Below, in pieces: positions 12,901 to 23,400 of a stretch of DNA of 64,000 bases. Origin of the DNA: Motacilla alba alba (lineage: Eukaryota; Chordata; Aves; Passeriformes; Motacillidae). How positions within the stretch are numbered: the stretch's first letter is position 1; each line of letters starts with the position of its first letter. Below the pieces are notes generated by a model. It was given only the letters and a program-made list of their open reading frames with translations, was not told where the DNA came from and did no database searches. The DNA lies in contig NC_052032.1 in NCBI RefSeq assembly GCF_015832195.1, positions 5,834,618 through 5,898,617 on the forward strand, read 5' to 3'. The position numbers were made by a program, and so were the translations under genes.

Positions 12901-15900
12901 GGTCACAGCAAGCCTGGGGATGCCTGGCAATGCCAGAAGGGGAGGGTGGGCAGGAATCTCAGTCACAGCCCCTGGTTGCAAAGGGTCAGGCCAGAAAACA
13001 AGCTCTTATTCAGGCTTTCTTTCAGGGTTAGAAAGGGGGGCAGGAAGGTTAGGAATGGCTGTGACTCCACTGACACTGAACTCCCTGAGTGTGCCCCTGA
13101 CCCCTGGCCAGGAGCTGGATGTGCTGAACCCAGCCCAGGCACAGCCTTGGGTGCTTGGTGCCTCACTGCAGGGGCTGCCCTGGGTGCTGTCCCTGCCTAG
13201 TGCTTCCTCCTCCTCCTCCCTGTGCACAGAGTCCCTGATCCAGCTCAATTTGATCTCTAATGTGACTTCTTGGACCTCTCAGAGAACCCACCTGACTTCA
13301 CAGCAGTCGTGGGGATGTGCCATGAAGTGCAAGGAGAGCAGGACCACCTGCTGCAGGAGCAGCCTGCCACGGGATCAGAGGAAGCTTCTCCTGGAAGCAC
13401 AGCCAGCACAGGAGATTGCAGGTAAGTTACCCTGACCTGTGAGCTGGCTTGTGTTTTTGTCTGCTGCAAGTGGAAATCTGAGATTTTGGGTGGCAACAGA
13501 TCTCAGCTGCTGGTCCCTTCTTACCTGGCAGCCCAGAGAAAAGAAGGGTAGAAGAACAGCAGTTTATGAAATTTGGCTACTCAAGCACTTCAGGCAGAGC
13601 TCTCCCGTAAAGAATTTCTATTCTTGAGAATCTGTTTTCGCAACACAGAAATTTGATTAAAAATATTTCATTGTGACACCAAGAGAGGCAGGAGAAATGA
13701 ACCAATCATACTCTCAAGCCTCTTGACTGTAAAAAGACAGATTTGGAGTATTTTATATCTTGCTGCTCCCAGACTAGAAGCACTGCTGTCTTTTACAAGA
13801 GATTGCCAAAAATGGGAGTGATGCTGGGTTTTGTCAAGGTGATTTACAGGCTTGGTGCAGATCCCTGGGGAGAGAGGCAGGCCTGGCAGAGCACAGGCAA
13901 TTGCAGTGCTGAGAAGAACCCCCAGCTCCTCCATCCTGCTGTGGCAGAACTACTCCCATTTGTTTTCTAGAGCCTGAGGAGTGGGTCAACAGCTCTGAAC
14001 CAATTCCCAGATCTGCATCCTGGGATCCTGAGCCAGGTGGCAGTGCTGAGGCTGCTCCCCTGCAGGAAACATCCTTGCAGCTGACCCAGAGCAGGTGCTT
14101 AATAATGCAGGGCAGCCTTTTGTCAGTGCCACTCTCACTCTCCAGGAAGAGCAGAGCTGTGCTGCATTCCAGGACATCAATAATTCAGCCAAAGGTTGGG
14201 TTTCCTCTGGGAGGCTTGGCTGGCCAGCAGGAACAAGAGATGCTTTATCAGGGCCCAGATGGACAAACAGGGTGACCCAGCAGGAAAGCAGCACTTGGGC
14301 CACAGGCCCAACAGGAGCATGGATGGGCTGGACTGCAGGCAGAGCAGCTGCCCTGAGCATTCACAGCTTGGGGAAAAGCCCCTTCCCCAAAAGAGTTGGC
14401 AGACACAAGTCTGGGGTGTCAGGAGGGTTAGCAAGCAGTGCTGAGCTGGAGGGGCCCCTCTGCACTACAGGTACAGATCACAGATCAGGGCCTGTGACTG
14501 AAGGACAGAATTAGGCTTTAGAACAGCCCATGCTGAAAGCACCAGCACCTTCATTCCCTTAAAAGGGGAATAAAATCCCAGTATACTAAAAGCCCAGGCC
14601 TGTATGCTGTATCTCTGACAGGACAGCTGCAGCCCCCTTGCAGAGGATCTGGGGGCAGAGCTCAGGCCCTGGTACCACTTGCAGGGTCCCCATTTTGTCC
14701 AGCTGGATATTACTTATGACTTTCCACTTTAAATTACAAAGACCAAACTGGGGCCGGGAGACTTAAACCAGGCATAGGCTCCTGTAGCTGCCAGTAGATT
14801 CAGACTGCTGGGTTTTTCAAAGACTCCAAATAACTCAAAGTGCCCAAAACACAGTAGCATTTGCTATTTTGGTGATCAAAAGCACAACACAGTCAGTTCA
14901 GCAAGTCTAGCTCCCTCTTTGCACAAGTTTGCAGTAGGAAAGAAGCCACAGCATCTGAAAACTATCTGATTTTCAGCAACTCTGGACCAGATAGAGAGTC
15001 TGCTCCAAGTATTTGGTCACCAGGAGGCAGGAAAGCCAGGCTGGGAGCCAAGTGAAACTGTGCTAGAGGACAGGAGGAAGCCATTAACAGGCACAGCTTG
15101 GTTAACTCATGAGCAGGCATTCAGGAGAGGAAAAACACTGCGGTGGTGGGTGACCTTGGCTGGACGTGAGGTGCCACCAAGCCTCTCTATCATCTCCCTC
15201 CTCAGCAGAACAGGGGAGTTCAAAGTAAGATGAAAAAACCTCATAGTTCAAGATAAAGGCAGTTTAATGAAGAAAAAGTTGTGTGTGGAAGCAAAAGAAA
15301 CCAAAAGATTTTCTTGTCTTCTTCCCATCTGAGGTGATGTGTGATCACTTCCTGGGAAGCTGGGCCCCAGCCCATGTCCAGGTTATCCCAAAAGACAAAT
15401 GTGCTCTATAATAATGTCCCACCTCCTCCTCTCTCTCAGGTTTTATTGCTGAGCAATGTCCTGTGGTATGGAATATCCCTTTGGGCAGCTTGGGTCAGCT
15501 GTCCTGGCTGTGTCCCCACCAAGACCTCGTCCTTCCCTTGGGTCACCTTCTGCTCTCTCAACTTTTAAAGTGTGAGCACTAATAAGGCTGGCAAGCAGAG
15601 GGTTTATTTTAACTGCAAATGATAAAAGTCTATTTTATCACCAGAGTTCAGGGAGCTGGGGGAGTCTGTCTGTCTGCAGGGGCTTCAAGATGAGTAAGTC
15701 AGCCTCTAGCTGTTTTAGTAATGACATTAGGGGAGGATAAGCACCCAAAAGCTGCATTCACCCTTGGGCATCTTCACCCAGAGCCTGTTTACATCAGAAC
15801 TGACAAAAGACAGACACCTACAGTCATTTGCAGACCTCCCTGAAAGAGCCTGGCTTGCAGCCTCTCTAGAGCAGAGAAACCCAATGTGTGACCACACAGC

Positions 15901-18603
15901 TCCCACTGGCCAAGGTGTGGGATCAGACCCACTCCTGATAACTGAAGGTGCATCTGATCAAAGGCCCTTCTTCAAGTGAAGATGAAGAGTGACCTGTTGG
16001 AGTCTGTCTGCAGGTGCTGTGTCCCCTCAGAGAGAACAGATCTGATGGTGCAAGTGTCAGCAGAGGCCATCCTCAGGTGAATGCTGAATCCTACACAAGC
16101 TCTATACCCCTGCAGTGCCCCAGCCTAGAAGCTCCCAGGGTAGCAGAGCTGTCCCCTGCTTTCCTACCCCAACTTTCCTGTCTGCTCTGCTCTTCTGGAG
16201 GAGTCCTGTGACTGAAGCCTGAGCAAGGAAGAGCCAGGTAAAGGAAGCAGTGGGTTTGAGCTGTTTTGATTGGGTTTGTCACGAGGAGCCTAGTCCAAAA
16301 TCATTCTTCCAGCACCTACATTGGATTGTATTTGACAGAATCAAAACCAGCTCCTGCCCTGAGCCAGCCCAGAGGTGTTGTGCTGACCATACCCTGTCTT
16401 CTTTCCCCCTGGCTGAGCCCTAACTCCAGTTGAAGTGAAGCTCCTGTGTTGGTCAGACAGCTCTGCCAGACAGCAGGAGCAAATGCTGTCTGAGTGGAGC
16501 AGCACATAATGGCCAGCCCATTTATCTCCCAGTCACTGCAGTTCCAGTAAAACATCACTTTGTTAAATGCCTGGAGCTGGAGAAAGCATCTCCAAACACT
16601 ACAGAAAACAGCTTTTTCTGGACAGCTTATTCCCATCCTAGAAGATCTGCAGTGCTAAAGAGGGCTACAAACCCAGCCCTTACTGCCCACAGCAGAGCTC
16701 GGCTGGCAGCGGTGGCTCTGGGGGAGATGGGGCAGGGCTCACCCACACCAGGGCTCCGTGGGCACCCAAAAAGGCTGAATTCCCCCAGCAGTGACCCCTC
16801 ATGAGGTGGTTTTCAGCCTCAGAGATCTTCTTTCCAGTTCCCCCTCCTTACACACCTGCTCGCTGTCCACAAGTGCCAGCGCTCATTTGGTTTCAAGAAA
16901 TTACTACTGTAATTAGGCATATGAATATTCATGTACGAGACAGTGGAGTAGGTGTAGCAGGCAGCAGCCACGATTTATGAACGCCTCCTTGCTCTGGAAT
17001 CACTGTGTGCAGACACTGTTCCCAGGCCTGTCTTCTTCCTACGCCTTGCAGCTAAAAAACACTTATCAGAGACTTACAATAGGGCTTCTAAACATAAGAT
17101 TTCTTTCCAGCATTTCTTCTGCATCCAAGGTCATTTGCATGAGAACAGCATCTTTAGGTTTTCCATCTGCTCCCTATTTTGCACCTGTAGTTAATATCTC
17201 CCCTTTTCATAACGTATGACTCACTGGCACGGTTGCAGGAGGTGATATCTGCTCACAGGAGACCGGTCCTCAACAGAGCCAGAATTACTCCACTGCACAG
17301 AAGGTCTGGAACGAGGCAGCTCTGCTCTCTTTGTTTACCAGCCCCCACACAATAGGCAGAGCAAGAAGCCCAGTCCCAGAGCCACCAGCTGGACCTCCCC
17401 TTCCAGGCAGGATCCCAACCAGTTCTGACCTGCCTCTCTCCTCTCCTGGCCAAACAAGAGCAGTTTTTCACTCGTTATGCCCAAGAAATGAATACATTCA
17501 GCAGCTCCATCTCACCACCTGCTGCATGTCTGCCGCTCATGTGTACCCAAATTTCTTCACAGCTCCAGAGGGGGGTTACTTCATCCCCAGAAGCTCCTGA
17601 TCTCAGGTTAGTGAATATCACAATGTTTTGCGTTGGAAGGACCCACAGGGATCATCAATGTACAACTCCTGGCCCTGCACAGAAACAGCCCCAAGAATCC
17701 CCCGCTGTGCTTGAAAGCATTGTCCAAAACCTCCTGGAGCTCTACAGCCCTGGGACTGTGACCATTCCCCAGGGAGCCTGTTCAGTGCTCCACCACCTTC
17801 TGGGGGAAGAGCTTTTTCCTAATTCCAGCCTAACCCCCCGACTCAGCTCCTGCCATTTCCGAGCGATGCCCCAGCAGCCCCGGGAGACCCGACCTGCGGC
17901 TCCCAGCAGCTCCTTCCCATCCCTGAACGTCCCAGGGTTTTCCTGAAGCACATACCAGGTGCGGGCACCTCCACAGTGACAGGGATCATCCCACAGGAGC
18001 CCACAATGACTGGGGTAGGAAGGGACCTTTGAGAACATCCCATCCCAGCCCCGTGCCAGAGCAGGGTCACCAGGAGCAGGTGACACAGGAGCGCGTCCAG
18101 GCGGGTTTGGAACGTCTCCAGAGCGGGAGACTCCACGTCCTCCCTGGGCAGCTCTTCCAGATCTCTGCTCCCCTTCCCGGCGGGTCTGGGCACGGACAAA
18201 GCAGCCGCAGGCCAGACCGCGCAGCTTTGTTTAAGGTCAACAAGCGCCAGGCACGGCTGTCCCCGCACTCCCGTCCCCCTCCCGAGGGCCACCCCGGGGC
18301 TCTCCCTGGACCTTCCCCGGCACCCCCGAGCCACGGCCGGGGGCGATGCTCCCGAGGGGTTGCACCTGCGGGTGGTGCTCCGGGGGCTGCGGCTCACGCA
18401 GACGGACCCGCCCAGCCCCGAGCTCCCTCTCCACCCCGCCGGGCCCGAGCGAACCCCCCCGGCTCCGCCAGGGCCTAGACCCGCGGATCCCCCGCCCCGC
18501 AGCCTCCGGGCGGGGCCGCTGCCGTGGCGCCCCGCCTCACCTGCATGGCGCGGGAGAAGAAGACCCCCGCGTCCGACGCCAGCTTCTTCACGTTGAACTC
18601 CAT
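962..18603 (-). CDS. SH3GLB2: SH3GLB2 (endophilin B2), 5' part, runs off left edge
   Basis: Endophilin-B family membrane-curvature protein: an N-BAR domain that dimerises and tubulates membranes, followed in the full protein by an SH3 domain. Seven coding exons are seen, in transcript order: 18603-18541, 10712-10571, 10263-10135, 9453-9320, 8844-8752, 5023-4961, 985-962. They join in frame (63+142+129+134+93+63+24 = 648 nt, 216 codons) with GT/AG borders. The start ATG at 18603 has a near-perfect Kozak context (GCCGCCATGG) and gives MEFNVKKLASDAGVFFSRAM, matching the amphipathic N-terminal helix of the family. Exons 2-5 give the BAR helices (for example TEEKLGQAEKTELDAHFENL, EFLYEKLDRKVPSRVTNGEL, ISFLTPLRNFLEGDWRTIS). 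The rest of the BAR domain, beginning around AEQELR, and the SH3 domain are not in the window. Intron 1 is about 7.8 kb. The identity is by recalled similarity, supported by synteny with MIGA2. SH3GLB1 is the alternative, but the retained PDFQETRPRNY segment and the neighbours favour SH3GLB2. Confidence 0.95.
986..4960. other. SH3GLB2 intron between microexon and 63-nt exon
   Basis: About 4 kb of GC-rich intron. I see no further exon, RNA gene or clear repeat. The only notable element is the UGC/pyrimidine tract just upstream of the microexon (986-1020). Confidence 0.65.
4961..5023 (-). other. SH3GLB2: SH3GLB2 63-nt in-frame exon (BAR-domain insert)
   Basis: This exon of exactly 21 codons encodes A-V-PDFQETRPRNYVLSASAS-A, flanked by a CCCCCCAG acceptor and a GTAAGATCAC donor. 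It is in phase 0. With the 24-nt microexon it makes a 29-residue insert, the same 21+8 design described for SH3GLB1 isoforms b and c. Alternative use is inferred from the symmetric phase and the paralogue. The exon call itself is firm because the peptide matches SH3GLB2. Confidence 0.88.
5024..8751. other. SH3GLB2 intron between the KERR exon and the 63-nt exon
   Basis: About 3.7 kb of intron, GC-rich, with a short A-run at 6841-6854. No coding exon in SH3GLB2 phase and no recognisable mobile element were found. Confidence 0.65.
16888..16990. promoter_or_regulatory. Candidate intronic regulatory element with POU-type palindrome
   Basis: An AT-rich patch within GC-rich intron contains TAATTA (16910-16915), a homeodomain core, followed closely by the perfect 12-bp palindrome ATGAATATTCAT (16921-16932), which resembles the MORE-type site bound by POU-factor dimers. 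The sequence is seen. A regulatory role is inference and conservation could not be tested. Confidence 0.3.
17616..17875 (-). mobile_element. CR1 LINE 3' fragment, antisense
   Basis: The plus strand reads as reverse-oriented CR1 3' sequence: a phrase like GTTGGAAGGACCCACAGGGATCATC, then pieces equivalent to the familiar TCCAAAACCTCCTGGAGCTC and CCTAATTCCAGCCTAACC blocks. It is a truncated, diverged copy with no intact reverse transcriptase. Boundaries are approximate. It lies in SH3GLB2 intron 1. Confidence 0.8.
18005..18175 (-). mobile_element. Second CR1 LINE fragment, antisense
   Basis: This contains the blocks GGAAGGGACCTTTGAGAACATC, then GGTCACCAGGAGCAGGTGACACAGGAGCGCGTCCAGGCGGG and GTCTCCAGAGCGGGAGACTCCACGTCCTC, which belong to another CR1 subtype. 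It has the same orientation as the fragment just upstream and sits at the edge of the CpG island of the SH3GLB2/MIGA2 promoter. Boundaries are approximate. Confidence 0.7.
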
Positions 18604-19048
18604 GGCGGCCCCGAAGCGGCCCCGGCCGTGCCGCGCCCCCGCTGTCACCGCGCCCGCCGCGCCGCCGCCTTTTATAGCGCCGGGTGACGCCCGCTCCGCG
18701 CCGCTTAAAAGGGCTACGGCTTCAGACAGAGTGCGTGAGCCCCGGCAGCGCCTCGGCGGGCGGGGGCGCGGGCGTCTGGCGCGGCCCCTTTAAAGGCGGC
18801 GGCGGCGGCGGAGGGAGCTGTCAGCGCCCGCCAATAGGAACTCGCGCCGCGCTCCCCGCCCCTTCCCTTCCCGCTCCGCCGCGATCGCCGCCGCATCCCC
18901 GAGCCGGGCGCGTTCCGATTGGCGCGGCGGCGGGCGGCTCTCCGCTGTGATTGGCTAGAAAGGGAGCGGGGGCGGTACCTCCGCTTGGCCCCGCCCTCGG
19001 CGGGGTGGGCTGCGGCGCGGGGGAAGGAGACGCTGCCCTTCCGCGGCC
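18604..19048. promoter_or_regulatory. Divergent CpG-island promoter of SH3GLB2 and MIGA2
   Basis: Only about 445 bp separate the SH3GLB2 start codon (minus) from the first ATG of the MIGA2 leader (plus). The stretch is extremely GC- and CpG-rich, as is the flanking region (about 18240-19480). It holds three CCAAT/ATTGG boxes (18831-18835, 18918-18922, 18950-18954), the binding sequence of NF-Y, and several CCGCCC/GGGCGG Sp1-type sites. The head-to-head arrangement makes a shared promoter very likely. Exact transcription starts cannot be read from sequence. Confidence 0.8.
18669..18676 (-). promoter_or_regulatory. TATA box facing SH3GLB2
   Basis: The minus strand reads TATAAAAG, a good TATA match, 66 bp upstream of the SH3GLB2 ATG. 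A start about 30 bp downstream would leave a 5' UTR of roughly 35-40 nt. A TGACG half-site (CRE-like) lies just upstream in the SH3GLB2 direction (18684-18688, plus-strand GTGACGCC). A TATA box inside a CpG-island divergent promoter is uncommon but not unknown. Confidence 0.5.
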
Positions 19049-20339
19049 ATGGCGCGCGGCGCGGGGAGAGGGCGCCGAGCGGGGCCGCGCGCCCCCCCCG
19101 CCGCGGTGAGTGGTGTCGCCCGCGCCCGCTCGCGGGAGCCGGGCCCGCCGGGCCACACCATCGTTAGTGGGGGGGAAGCAGAGGGGACCCCCGGCTGAAG
19201 CCGGTCATGGGGGCGGGAGGCGCGGAGGGTGCGGGATCTCCGGGTGCGGGGGAGACGGGAAGGCCCCCGGGGTGAATGAATGCGGGGGGCCGGGGATGTA
19301 GAAGGGGTGCGAGGCACCCGAGGGCGCAGGGGGGATGCGGGGGATGTCGGGGATGCTGCGGGGGGTGCGGGAGCCCTTTCTGCAGGGCCCAGCGTGCTGC
19401 AGTGCAGGTGCGGGGCTCCCGTGGGACGCTCCCCGCCGGGCCGGAGGGTTGAACTCCCAGCGCGGGGTGCCCACGGCGGGCAGGGCTAGGGGGAGATGGC
19501 CGGACAGAGGGGCTGCCTTGGTACCTCGGTGCCTGCGCTCGCTCTGCCGGCATGGTAACCCCAGGCTGCTTTCTGTGCCCAAAATTCCTCGCACTTTGCT
19601 CTTCTCCTCCCTGCTGTGGGCAGGACGCGGTGTTTAACCTTGTGGGGAGAGCCCGTGGCCGGTGTCTGCTCCCTGCGGGCTCCCACTGCCCGGAGAACAT
19701 TCCCTAAGCTGCTCGGGGCACTGGGCGCGGGGAGGGTGCCCGGCGGGGCCAGGGCTTTGTCACCGCCTTCTGGGGTCACGCATCAGTGCCTTCTGCCGCT
19801 CTGTCCTTGACCTGAGCACATCCTCCTGCCCAGCCCCGCTGGCAGCATTGAAACCTCCTGGGCCAACCCCCTTTGGCTGGTGGCTCCTGAGCAGGGCTGT
19901 GATGCACAGAAAACTGTGTGAAAGCAGAGTTTTGGCAACGAAAATGTGTGTATGGTTATTTGGGATAATTTGGAGTTTTTTTCTTATGGGGTCTGCAAAC
20001 AAAATCCCTCCAACCACGTGCAGCCAGGTCTGGTGCATGTAGAAATCTCTGGGAGCTGTTAAATCCCAGGGTGCTGCTGCTGTAGAGCAGTTTGGGAATC
20101 TGTCCCCGTGGTTGGTAGGACAAACAAAGGAATTGCTGCTGCTGCTGCTGAGAAGATATTTCAGATTCGCTGCTCCGAGTGACCCGGTGTGTGTTTTGTG
20201 AAGTGCAGGAAGGAACAGGGCGGGTGCTCCTCTCACTCACCTGATTTTCCCCCTCTTCCCACAGGAGGAGAATTGTTGGATGAAGGCCAACTCCAGGACT
20301 CTGAGCCAGAGGTCAGAGAAAAGTTGCATTCTTTTGTGA
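19049..20339 (+). other. Spliced upstream ORF in the MIGA2 leader (43 codons)
   Basis: An ATG at 19049 in a strong context (GCGGCCATGG) lies in the putative first exon, whose donor is CCGCG|GTGAGT after 19105. Joined to the acceptor before 20265 the frame stays open for 19 + 24 codons and stops at TGA 20337-20339, 72 nt before the MIGA2 start codon. If transcription begins upstream of 19049 this uORF would be translated first and could reduce MIGA2 output. Exon 1 is inferred from the donor, CpG island and position; its 5' end is unknown. Confidence 0.45.
19106..20264. other. MIGA2 intron 1, G-rich
   Basis: This is the intron between the leader exon and the start-codon exon. Its first 300 bp (about 19170-19375) are dominated by repeated G-runs on the plus strand, with GGGGATGYGGGG-like units at 19330-19372, compatible with G-quadruplexes. 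A short CTG run (about 20132-20150) lies further on. No exon or repeat was recognised. Confidence 0.5.
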
Positions 20340-20411
20340 GCAGCTCACACAGCATCCACAAGTGCCCTTCCCCGTTGTGGCTCCTGAAGGTGCCCAGATC
20401 CTGGTGCAGAC

Positions 20412-23400
20412 ATGGCATTCAGAAGGACAGAGGGAATGTCCATCATGCAGGCCTTGGCGATGACCGTGGCTGAGATCCCCGTGTTCGTTTACACGACCTT
20501 TGGGCAGGTATGAGGAGCAGGAAGGGTTTTCCTCTCACATTCCTTGGGGTTGTCTGTGTGAGATGGAGGCACAGTGGGGTGGTGCTGGGGGACCCGGGCA
20601 GTTTGGGGGATTGGAGGAACTGCCGGGGGAGTTTGGGGTGTTGGAAGAGAGTTCTGAGTGGGCTTGGAGAGGAGAGAAAAGCACTTCCCACATCCCTCCC
20701 TAAGAGAACACCCAGGTTCAATCTTTCTCTTCATCAAAGGCTCTAAAAAAAGCCTTGTCTTTTAAAGAAGAGTAATGTGTTCCCCACTTGTAGTGATGCA
20801 GCACTTGGAGCGGTGAAGCTCAGCTTCACACCAGGGTTTCAGAGCTGAATTTGGGTAGCCTGGATTGCATCCGTGCCAGGCTGTGTGCAGATTTTGCAGC
20901 GTGTTTGGGCAGTGAGGATTGAGACCAGGTTCTCCAGGTCCTGTCAAAATGATGCTCCACAGTCTCCCTGCTGCTATGTCTTAGTTGTGTAGCAGAGGGT
21001 GTTTCATGGGTGGGAGGGTAAAGCCAAGGGGTTTCATGTTTAACACTGTTTTAAATATTTTGTTTTTAAAAGGGCCGTGGAATTGGTTTTTCATTGTTGC
21101 TCTTCCATTTCTTTTGTGTTTAAAGTCTGTCTTCTCTCAGCTGCGGCTCTCTCCAGGCCTGCGCAAGGTGCTCTTTGCCACAGCCCTGGGGACGGTGGCC
21201 TTGGCTCTCGCAGCTCACCAGCTGAAGCGGCGGCGCCGCCGGAAGAAGCAGATTGCTCCGGACAAGTGTGGCTTTAAACTGGGAGGGATCACAGTGCCCA
21301 TCCTGCCAACCAGGAGGGTCTCCTCCGTGAAGAAAGGTTGGCCTCACAAAAAGGGGAAAATCCCCAAGGAGGTGGTACAGGGGGAGCGATGGGGAGGTGT
21401 GGGGAGGGGAGAGCAAAGCCATTTGTGTAGGGCTGTGGTGTGGAATGAATGAAGTGGGAATTCTGAAGAGCAGTGCCATGAGTTTGGGGTTTGGGGAGCA
21501 GAGGGAGAGACTGTGAGCTCACTGTCTTGGGAGCAAAAGGTGTCCTGATGTTTTCCCTGAGGTTTGTAGTTCCCATCCCCTTTCCTGTGGGCAGCCTATG
21601 GACCCTTACCAGGCTGCCCCAATAACGACCCGGGCATGCAGTGACCTGGTTCTGCATTGATCTCGTGATGTCAGTGCTCAGCTGAGGGGAGGGGAGGGTG
21701 GCCTGGGCCAGGCTGGGCAGCTGGGAGTGTCATCCAGCTCTGTGGTGACTCCCAGACCTTGGGCAGCTTCCTCACCACTTGTACTGATTTTAGGGGTAAG
21801 ACTGACCCAGGCCCTCAGCAAAGCACTTTAGGGATTAAGCATTTGTTTGGTGAAACATGAAAATCAAAGGAGCAGTGTCCATGTTCTCCCTGTCCCGAGG
21901 GAAGGTAGAGGAGTTTTTGTTTGATTGTTTCCACTTGCCTCTTGCTGTCCATAAGCAGTGAATACATTCCTCAGCCTCAGATCCCCACTGACACCAGAGC
22001 AAAGCAGAGCACACAGGAGATCTGTGCCTTATTTCTAGGTATTGGATACTGCCTTGCCCATTCACAGTTACACTGGACAAGGTGATGTTCCCCTCCCTCT
22101 TCCCTTCTGCAGCCACCTGGGCCTAAAATCCTGTTTTTGTGTGACCTTCCCAACTGCAGGATACTCCAGCAGGAGAGTCCAGAGCCCTGGCAGCAAGAGC
22201 AATGACACGCTCAGCGGGATTTCCTCCATTGAGCCCAGCAAACATTCCAGCTCCTCCCACAGCCTGGCCTCGGTAAGGACCTGGTTAGCAGGGCTGGGAG
22301 ATGTCAGTGCACACACCTGTCACAAGGTCACCGAGTGCCTGGGCTTGTGCTGGCCCATGGAGCAGAACAGATTGCAGGATAATTGTAGGGCAGGTTCTGA
22401 TGTTAGCCCTGCACTGAGTGTCTGGAGTTCCCTGTGAGCAGCAACTTTTGTGGCCAAGAGCTCCAGGGTTCCTTGGCCAAAGAACTGGAGGAGTCTCAGG
22501 AAGGAATTCCCTGTGGAACATGGCCATGATTCCTTGGAGCTCTCTGTGACCCCCTCAAGGAGTTAGGCTGGGTTGTTTCTGGGTCTCACAGCAATGAGGA
22601 GTTTGTGTGCTGGGGGTTTGGGTGGCCCAGCAGCCCCTCCCTCCTGTGCTGGTGCTGCTCACAGCTTGCTTGCTTCTTAAAACCAAATTAGCTACCAAAA
22701 TCTGATAGCTCTGTTCAGGAAACAGCACAGGGTGAGAACACAGCCCAGTCATTGTACCTCCTCCAAAGCCAAAGGAGCAGCCTATGAGTACAGGTAATTC
22801 AGGCTTAACCAGGCAGGAGAAGCCATCAGTGCTTATGTCCACCTTTTGTGAGACCAAAACTGGAAGCATTTGTGTCTTCAAGACCTGTTTCACATCCCCA
22901 TTGCTCAGAGCTAATGTTCTGTTGGAGCAGGGGGGACACAGATGAATTTCTGGGAGCTGCTGCAAAGCCTTCCCTCGTCATCACCCAGGCTCAGAGGCTG
23001 CTTGGCAATGCCGGGGCAAGGAGAGGGGAAAAACCACCCCTTTGAAAGGAGCTATTGGGTGCCGGCACGCCTCAGCACATGCTGGCGTTGCTGTTTTTAG
23101 TACAGCTGAAGCACCAGGAGCGGCTGGGATCCCTGCTGGCCGAAGCGTGTCTCCAGCAGGCGGCAGTGCCGGCACGGCGCCGGGCAGGCACAGCGTTCCC
23201 TGGGGAGCTGCGGTGGGATGGGATGTGTCCCTGAGCACCGAGCTCTGTGCAGCTCTTTCCCCTCCACAGGGACTCACATCCATGTAATTCCCCCATGGCT
23301 TCTCAGTTCACACACATGCCGTCCAGGTTTTGTATCACTGAAGTTCTGTTTCTCTTTAATAAAAAGCAATCCATAAATAAATGCCTTTTCTCATTGCTGG

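Larger units (their letters stand above)
10713..18540. other. SH3GLB2 intron 1
   Basis: A first intron of about 7.8 kb between the start-codon exon and exon 2. It contains two CR1 fragments near its 5' end (17616-18175) and an AT-rich island around 16890-16990 with homeobox-type and POU-like sites. Otherwise I see nothing definite. Large first introns often hold enhancers; that is only inference here. Confidence 0.65.

Noticed and set aside
17843..18478. Overlapping open frames of 150-184 codons near the SH3GLB2 promoter
   Set aside because: They are made of CR1 fragments and CpG-island sequence and match no gene.
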